From JACPLA01 sp035291905 (GTDB taxonomy: Bacteria; Bacteroidota; Ignavibacteria; UBA10030): a stretch of DNA of 7,925 nucleotides. Location: positions 1 to 7,925 of the forward strand of contig DATDRF010000037.1 in NCBI GenBank assembly GCA_035291905.1. The letters are read 5' to 3'. Shown piece by piece: positions 4,655 to 7,925 of this stretch. A program made the position numbers and the translations under genes. The notes below the pieces were generated by a model. That model did not search any database. It was not told the DNA's origin and saw only the letters and a program-made list of their open reading frames with translations. Within the stretch, counting starts at the first letter, position 1; each line of letters begins with the position of its first letter.

Positions 4655-6619
4655 ATGAAACCGAGAATACTTCCCATTGCAGCGGCCGTTCTTTTTCTTT
4701 TCTCGCTGACTACGGCCCAACAGTACCAACTCCTCTCCCCTGATAAGAAAACCAAAGTGGTCGTTCGGGCTGCAGAAAGACTCTTCTTCACCCTTTCCCG
4801 GGACGGCCAGACCCTGATTTCTGAGTCACCCTTTTCCATGAACCTGGATCAGAATCGCCGGTTTGGGGTTCAGCCAAAAGTAATCAGGACGAACACCCGA
4901 TCCGTCAATGAAGTGATCCACCCGATCGTCCCCGAAAAACGAAGCGTGATTCCGGATGTCTACAACGAACTCGAAGTCACGTTTGCGGGAGACTACGGTG
5001 TTCGGTTCCGTGCCTACGACGACGCCGTCGTCTATCGGTTCTTTACCGGCCTTAAAGGCAAGATCGTGGTGCTCAGCGAAGAATTCAGCCTCAATTTCTC
5101 GCCCCGGGATTCGGTCTACTTCCCTGAAGAGGAATCCTTTTTCTCTCATAACGAACGGGCCTACAAGCTCCTCGCCGCGCAAGGGATCGCCGATACACAA
5201 TTCTGCAGTCTGCCGGCTCTGGTTGCCACTTCTTCCGGCGTGAAACTGTTCCTCTCAGAAGCCGACCTGCTCGACTATCCCGGGCTCTGGCTGCGCGGAA
5301 CCGGCAACGGCACACCCTCCCTCAAAGGAATATTTCCGCCTTACCCGCTTGAAGAGACTCTCAAGAACGACCGTGACCGTTTGGTGACCAGGCACGCGGA
5401 GCACATTGCCGAAACTGCCGGCCCACGCGCGTTCCCCTGGCGGGTCATTGGGATCGCCGAAAAGGACGGGGACTTGATCACGAACGACATCGTCTATCGG
5501 CTCGCCTCTCCCCTTGCGATCAAGGAAACGGATTGGATCAAGCCGGGAAAGGTCGCATGGGATTGGTGGAACGCCAATAATATCTATGGTGTTGATTTCA
5601 AAGCCGGCCTCAACACGGCGACATACAAGCACTACATCGATTTCGCATCGCGCTTCGGCATCGAATACATCATCCTCGACGAAGGATGGACCGTCCCAGG
5701 GGACCTCGATGCAGTCAATCCCGACATCGACATGCCGGAGTTGTTCAGACATGCGAAGGAAAAGGAAGTCGGGATCATTCTGTGGATGCTCTGGACCGCT
5801 TTGGACAAAGACATGGACCGTTTCCTCGACAGGTTTGCGCAATGGGGCGCCAAGGGGCTCAAGGTCGATTTCATGCAGAGGGATGATCAGAAAGTGGTCA
5901 ATTTCTATGAACGAACGGTGAGTGCAGCCGCGAAACGTCATTTACTCGTCGATTTCCATGGCGCTTACAAGCCGACCGGACTTCGACGTGCGTATCCCAA
6001 CCTCATCACGCGTGAGGGAGTTCGAGGGCTCGAATGGAGCAAATGGTCCAGCCACATCACGCCGGCGCATGATGTGACTCTCCCGTTCATTCGGATGGCA
6101 GCCGGGCCGATGGACTTCACCCCCGGCGCCATGCTCAATGCCACTGCATCGGATTTCCGGAGTGTCTTCAGCACTCCCATGAGCCAGGGGACGCGGTGCC
6201 ACCAGCTCGCGATGTATGTCGTTTACGAAAGCCCGCTCCAAATGCTGGCCGACAATCCAACCCACTATATGGAACAGCCGGAATGCATGGAGTTCCTTTC
6301 CGCCGTGCCGACAGTGTGGGACGAGACCCGGGTACTGAATGCAAAAGTTGGAGAGTATCTGACCCTTGCGCGCAGGAGAGGCGACACCTGGTACGTAGGT
6401 TCCATGACCGACTGGACTCCGCGTGACTTTGAAATCGATTTGGGATTCCTCGGCGCGGGCCAATATACCATGCGTTCCTGGGCGGACGGCATCAACGCCG
6501 GCCGATATGCAGCCGATTTCACAAGACGATCTGCAACAGTGAAAAGCCGGGAGAAGACCATGATCCATCTCGCCCCGGGCGGCGGCTGGGCGGCAATCCT
6601 GACACCTACGAACAAATGA
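4655..6619 (+). CDS. Glycoside hydrolase family 97, retaining type (alpha-galactosidase-like)
   Basis: The 654-residue protein has the length and three-part plan of GH97. Residues 1-21 are a signal peptide ending near 'TTA-QQ'. An N-terminal beta super-sandwich runs to about 285, a TIM barrel from about 290 to 560, and a C-terminal beta domain to the end. Barrel motifs include 'AWDWWNANNIYGVDF' (301-315), 'YIILDEGW' (338-345), 'KGLKVDFMQRDDQ' (400-412) and 'TREGVRGLEW' (452-461). Asp405 and Glu460 are 55 residues apart, the same spacing I recall for the nucleophile Asp415 and acid/base Glu470 of the retaining alpha-galactosidase BtGH97b. Glu454 fits the calcium ligand. The residue where inverting SusB has its base Glu508 appears to be Gly436. 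This points to the retaining branch, so alpha-galactosidase or a related activity is more likely than SusB-type alpha-glucosidase. The enzyme is probably periplasmic. No SusC/D genes are seen in the window. Confidence 0.93.
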   Translation: MKPRILPIAAAVLFLFSLTTAQQYQLLSPDKKTKVVVRAAERLFFTLSRDGQTLISESPFSMNLDQNRRFGVQPKVIRTNTRSVNEVIHPIVPEKRSVIPDVYNELEVTFAGDYGVRFRAYDDAVVYRFFTGLKGKIVVLSEEFSLNFSPRDSVYFPEEESFFSHNERAYKLLAAQGIADTQFCSLPALVATSSGVKLFLSEADLLDYPGLWLRGTGNGTPSLKGIFPPYPLEETLKNDRDRLVTRHAEHIAETAGPRAFPWRVIGIAEKDGDLITNDIVYRLASPLAIKETDWIKPGKVAWDWWNANNIYGVDFKAGLNTATYKHYIDFASRFGIEYIILDEGWTVPGDLDAVNPDIDMPELFRHAKEKEVGIILWMLWTALDKDMDRFLDRFAQWGAKGLKVDFMQRDDQKVVNFYERTVSAAAKRHLLVDFHGAYKPTGLRRAYPNLITREGVRGLEWSKWSSHITPAHDVTLPFIRMAAGPMDFTPGAMLNATASDFRSVFSTPMSQGTRCHQLAMYVVYESPLQMLADNPTHYMEQPECMEFLSAVPTVWDETRVLNAKVGEYLTLARRRGDTWYVGSMTDWTPRDFEIDLGFLGAGQYTMRSWADGINAGRYAADFTRRSATVKSREKTMIHLAPGGGWAAILTPTNK

Positions 6620-7200
6620 TGAAGCTTCTGTTGAAAGGGTCTCTTTCGTTCATTCTGATCATGGGTTGCGGTCTCCTCACCCTTCATTGTGATGAACAGG
6701 CAGTCACCAACGAGAATCAAACGGTGTACCTGATTCCCATGGCGTCGGGAAATCAATGGCACTATGAGGTGAATCTCGTAGATTCTTTGGGAACTGTCCT
6801 CGCCACTTCGAATGAAAGCGTCCGTATCTACGGGGATACCCTGGTCGGAGGCTCGATATGGTTTGGCTTTTCCGCTCAGGGGTACAAGATCAACAAAGCC
6901 GACGGTGTCTGGCAGCTCCTTCCCACTCCCTATCTCGAATTCCCCCTGGACATTGGGGATTCAGTGCTTCAGGGAAACGGCGCCACGTACATCAGACTCA
7001 CCTCGAAGGGGACCCGCGTCAGTATTCCGGCCGGGACGTACGTCTGTTTCGAATACTCCGAGACCAATCCCCTTTTCAGTCTCCCCGTCAACACGTACTA
7101 CGTTGCGCCGTCCCTCGGATTGGTGAAAAAGGAGGCGTATAGCGGGTTATCTCCATACCCAACCACCGTTTCTCAACTCGTGGTAGCGGAACTGAAGTGA
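6616..7200 (+). CDS. Candidate lipoprotein of unknown function, translationally coupled to GH97
   Basis: The protein has 194 residues. The N-terminus is a lysine-containing hydrophobic leader, and Cys18 in 'LIMGC' could be the lipidated residue, although Met before Gly is not ideal. A second Cys25 follows in 'LTLHC'. The mature part is rich in beta strands, with 'YLIPMASGNQWHYEV' at about 38-52, 'VSIPAGTYVCFEYSE' at 135-149 and 'YYVAPSLGLVKKE' at 161-173. This 'PAGT...YYVAP-GLVK' layout is often seen in secreted proteins of unknown function in Bacteroidota and Ignavibacteria; I do not recognise a named family. The start ATG overlaps the GH97 stop (ATGATG at 6616-6621, stop TGA 6617-6619), so translation is likely coupled to the glycosidase. 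A second in-frame ATG at 6619 is equally possible. It may be an envelope partner of the GH97 enzyme, but that is inferred only from position. Confidence 0.75.
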   Translation: MMKLLLKGSLSFILIMGCGLLTLHCDEQAVTNENQTVYLIPMASGNQWHYEVNLVDSLGTVLATSNESVRIYGDTLVGGSIWFGFSAQGYKINKADGVWQLLPTPYLEFPLDIGDSVLQGNGATYIRLTSKGTRVSIPAGTYVCFEYSETNPLFSLPVNTYYVAPSLGLVKKEAYSGLSPYPTTVSQLVVAELK

Positions 7201-7223
7201 ACTCGTTGTCGTAACCGGTCGCC

Positions 7224-7595
7224 ATGCGCGGTTTTCCCAGACATATCGTCGAAACACTTGCCAAAGAGAAGATCCTTGCCATCCGCGCCGGGAAGAAAGC
7301 GCACCGATTTATCGGCATTTGGGTGGTGGTGGCTGAGAACCGCGTGTTCGTCCGATCATGGGGCCTCAAAGCCGGCGGATGGTACAAGACATTGCTTGAG
7401 GACCCGCGGTGCACAATCAAGGTGAGGAACCGAAATGTCCCCTCACGCGCCGTGCGCACGAAGAGCGAGCGATTGAAGGAGGCCGTGAGCCTGGCGTACC
7501 GTGAGAAGTACAACACCCCTTGGATGCTTCGTTATGTGCGCGGCTTCAGGCAGCCAAAACGAATGGACGCGACTATCGAGCTTGTCCCGCAGTAG
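7224..7595 (+). CDS. DUF2255-like small protein
   Basis: The protein has 123 residues with no signal peptide or membrane segment, so it is cytosolic. The order of motifs fits DUF2255: 'RFIGIWVVVAENRVFVRSW' at 28-46, 'GGWYKTLLEDPRCTI' at 51-65, then a helix (81-97, ending 'YREKY') and the end 'DATIELVP'. The family is thought to have the split beta-barrel shape of flavin- or deazaflavin-binding reductases, but no reaction is established, and this copy gives no extra hint. It begins 23 bases after the lipoprotein stop and could be the last gene of the unit starting at 3526. No ribosome binding site is visible. Instead the word TAACCGGTCGC ends one base before the ATG. The family call rests on memory of the motif pattern. 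Confidence 0.7.
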   Translation: MRGFPRHIVETLAKEKILAIRAGKKAHRFIGIWVVVAENRVFVRSWGLKAGGWYKTLLEDPRCTIKVRNRNVPSRAVRTKSERLKEAVSLAYREKYNTPWMLRYVRGFRQPKRMDATIELVPQ

Positions 7596-7925
7596 ATCAT
7601 TCAATAGGAAGACATCTTAATGTGCGTGGCCATGCTTTTTGGTAGTGTATCAGATTCCCCTTTTAAGACTACAACGCAGAGTCGCACCCGCCCGACCGAA
7701 CACGAACCGACCTCGCAACGGTCGTTCGGGCGGGAAGGACGCAGACCTGCCTGCTCTACGAGTCTTCGACTCGTAAGAGTCGTGGACCGAAGTGATTCAT
7801 TCACCATTTCAATAAAGCGAAATGGTCGGCACGCAGGCAGGGGTTCGCAGAGAACAACAGAATCCGGAAATCCTCTGCCTGCCCGCCGCATGTGTGCTCA
7901 CTTGAGGCAGGCGGGCGTTTTCTCT
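7596..7925. other. Gene-free region with dense inverted repeats (possible structured RNA or intergenic repeat)
   Basis: No protein gene is supported in these 330 bases. Paired elements seen in order are: CCCGCCCGA/TCGGGCGGG (7687-7695 and 7726-7734) enclosing CGACC/GGTCG (7708-7712 and 7720-7724); an outer stem CCTGCCTGC/GCAGGCAGG (7746-7754 and 7833-7841) enclosing TACGAGTC/GACTCGTA (7757-7764 and 7768-7775) and ACCATTTC/GAAATGGT (7803-7810 and 7819-7826); and GCAGAG/CTCTGC (7847-7852 and 7873-7878). Alternatives exist: CGACTC/GAGTCG with a GTAA loop (7767-7782) competes with the 7757 hairpin, and GCAGGCAG (7833-7840) can pair with CTGCCTGC (7875-7882) instead of 7746-7754. This could be a non-coding RNA, a regulatory leader for a gene to the right, or a mobile intergenic repeat. 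I do not recognise a known RNA family. Confidence 0.5.
7877..7921 (+). terminator. Possible rho-independent terminator
   Basis: GCCCGCC (7881-7887) pairs with GGCGGGC (7910-7916), followed by G and TTTT (7918-7921). An overlapping alternative pairs GCCTGCC (7877-7883) with GGCAGGC (7906-7912). The 22-base loop is long and the T run is short, so termination is only possible, not clear. It could end the 3526-7595 transcript or close the structured region before it. Confidence 0.4.

Noticed and set aside
5255..5941. Minus-strand open frame of 228 codons and neighbouring ones over the GH97 gene
   Set aside because: They mirror the reading frame of a clearly coding GH97 gene and show no recognisable domain.
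7687..7734. Integron attC-like site
   Set aside because: The palindrome lacks the GTTRRRY/RYYYAAC core boxes and no integrase is seen.
7601..7891. Minus-strand open frame of 96 codons in the 3' gap
   Set aside because: It spans the inverted-repeat region, is arginine/serine rich and low in family likeness, and is better explained as chance translation of a structured repeat.

Overview
The window reads as a chromosomal segment of a Gram-negative bacterium of the Bacteroidota/Chlorobi/Ignavibacteria kind. This is inferred from a GH97 glycosidase with a signal peptide, a small secreted carboxypeptidase-regulatory-like domain protein, a candidate lipoprotein and a RAYT-type transposase. Base composition is close to balanced, and no marker gene fixes the taxon. 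All convincing genes lie on the + strand.

Layout: (1) 1-156 is a leader with no gene. (2) 157-549 is a small secreted beta-sandwich protein. (3) 605-1576 is a zinc-less quinone-oxidoreductase-like MDR enzyme. (4) 1577-3525 is a repeat-rich island. Three clusters of REP-like hairpins (1674-1904, 2446-2680, 3282-3396) fill three consecutive intergenic gaps around an isoprenylcysteine/phospholipid methyltransferase-like membrane protein (1927-2421) and an intact REP-associated tyrosine transposase (RAYT, 2713-3258). (5) 3526-7595 is a tight run of four genes: a secreted succinylglutamate desuccinylase/aspartoacylase-like zinc enzyme, a secreted retaining-type GH97 glycosidase, a candidate lipoprotein whose start overlaps the GH97 stop, and a DUF2255-like protein. 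(6) 7596-7925 has no gene but contains a dense series of inverted repeats, some mutually exclusive, ending in a GC-rich hairpin followed by T residues.

The most interesting part is the RAYT island. Three hairpin families keep the same outer end (GTGYC) and a four-base loop of the form RTGG, while the middle of the stem changes on both arms, so pairing is preserved. One family is always inverted relative to the other two, as in bacterial interspersed mosaic elements. A five-hairpin module of about 165 bp is duplicated on both sides of the methyltransferase gene, and another two-hairpin unit of 70 bp occurs on both sides of the island. This fits a RAYT acting on, or having spread, its own non-autonomous hairpins. 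The multi-family arrangement with the conserved tetranucleotide in the loop differs from the textbook gammaproteobacterial REP, where it lies beside the stem.

The genes at 3526-7595 probably form one transcription unit for envelope or periplasmic hydrolysis of an alpha-linked sugar (GH97) and an acylated amino compound (M14-like enzyme). The actual substrates cannot be read from the sequence.
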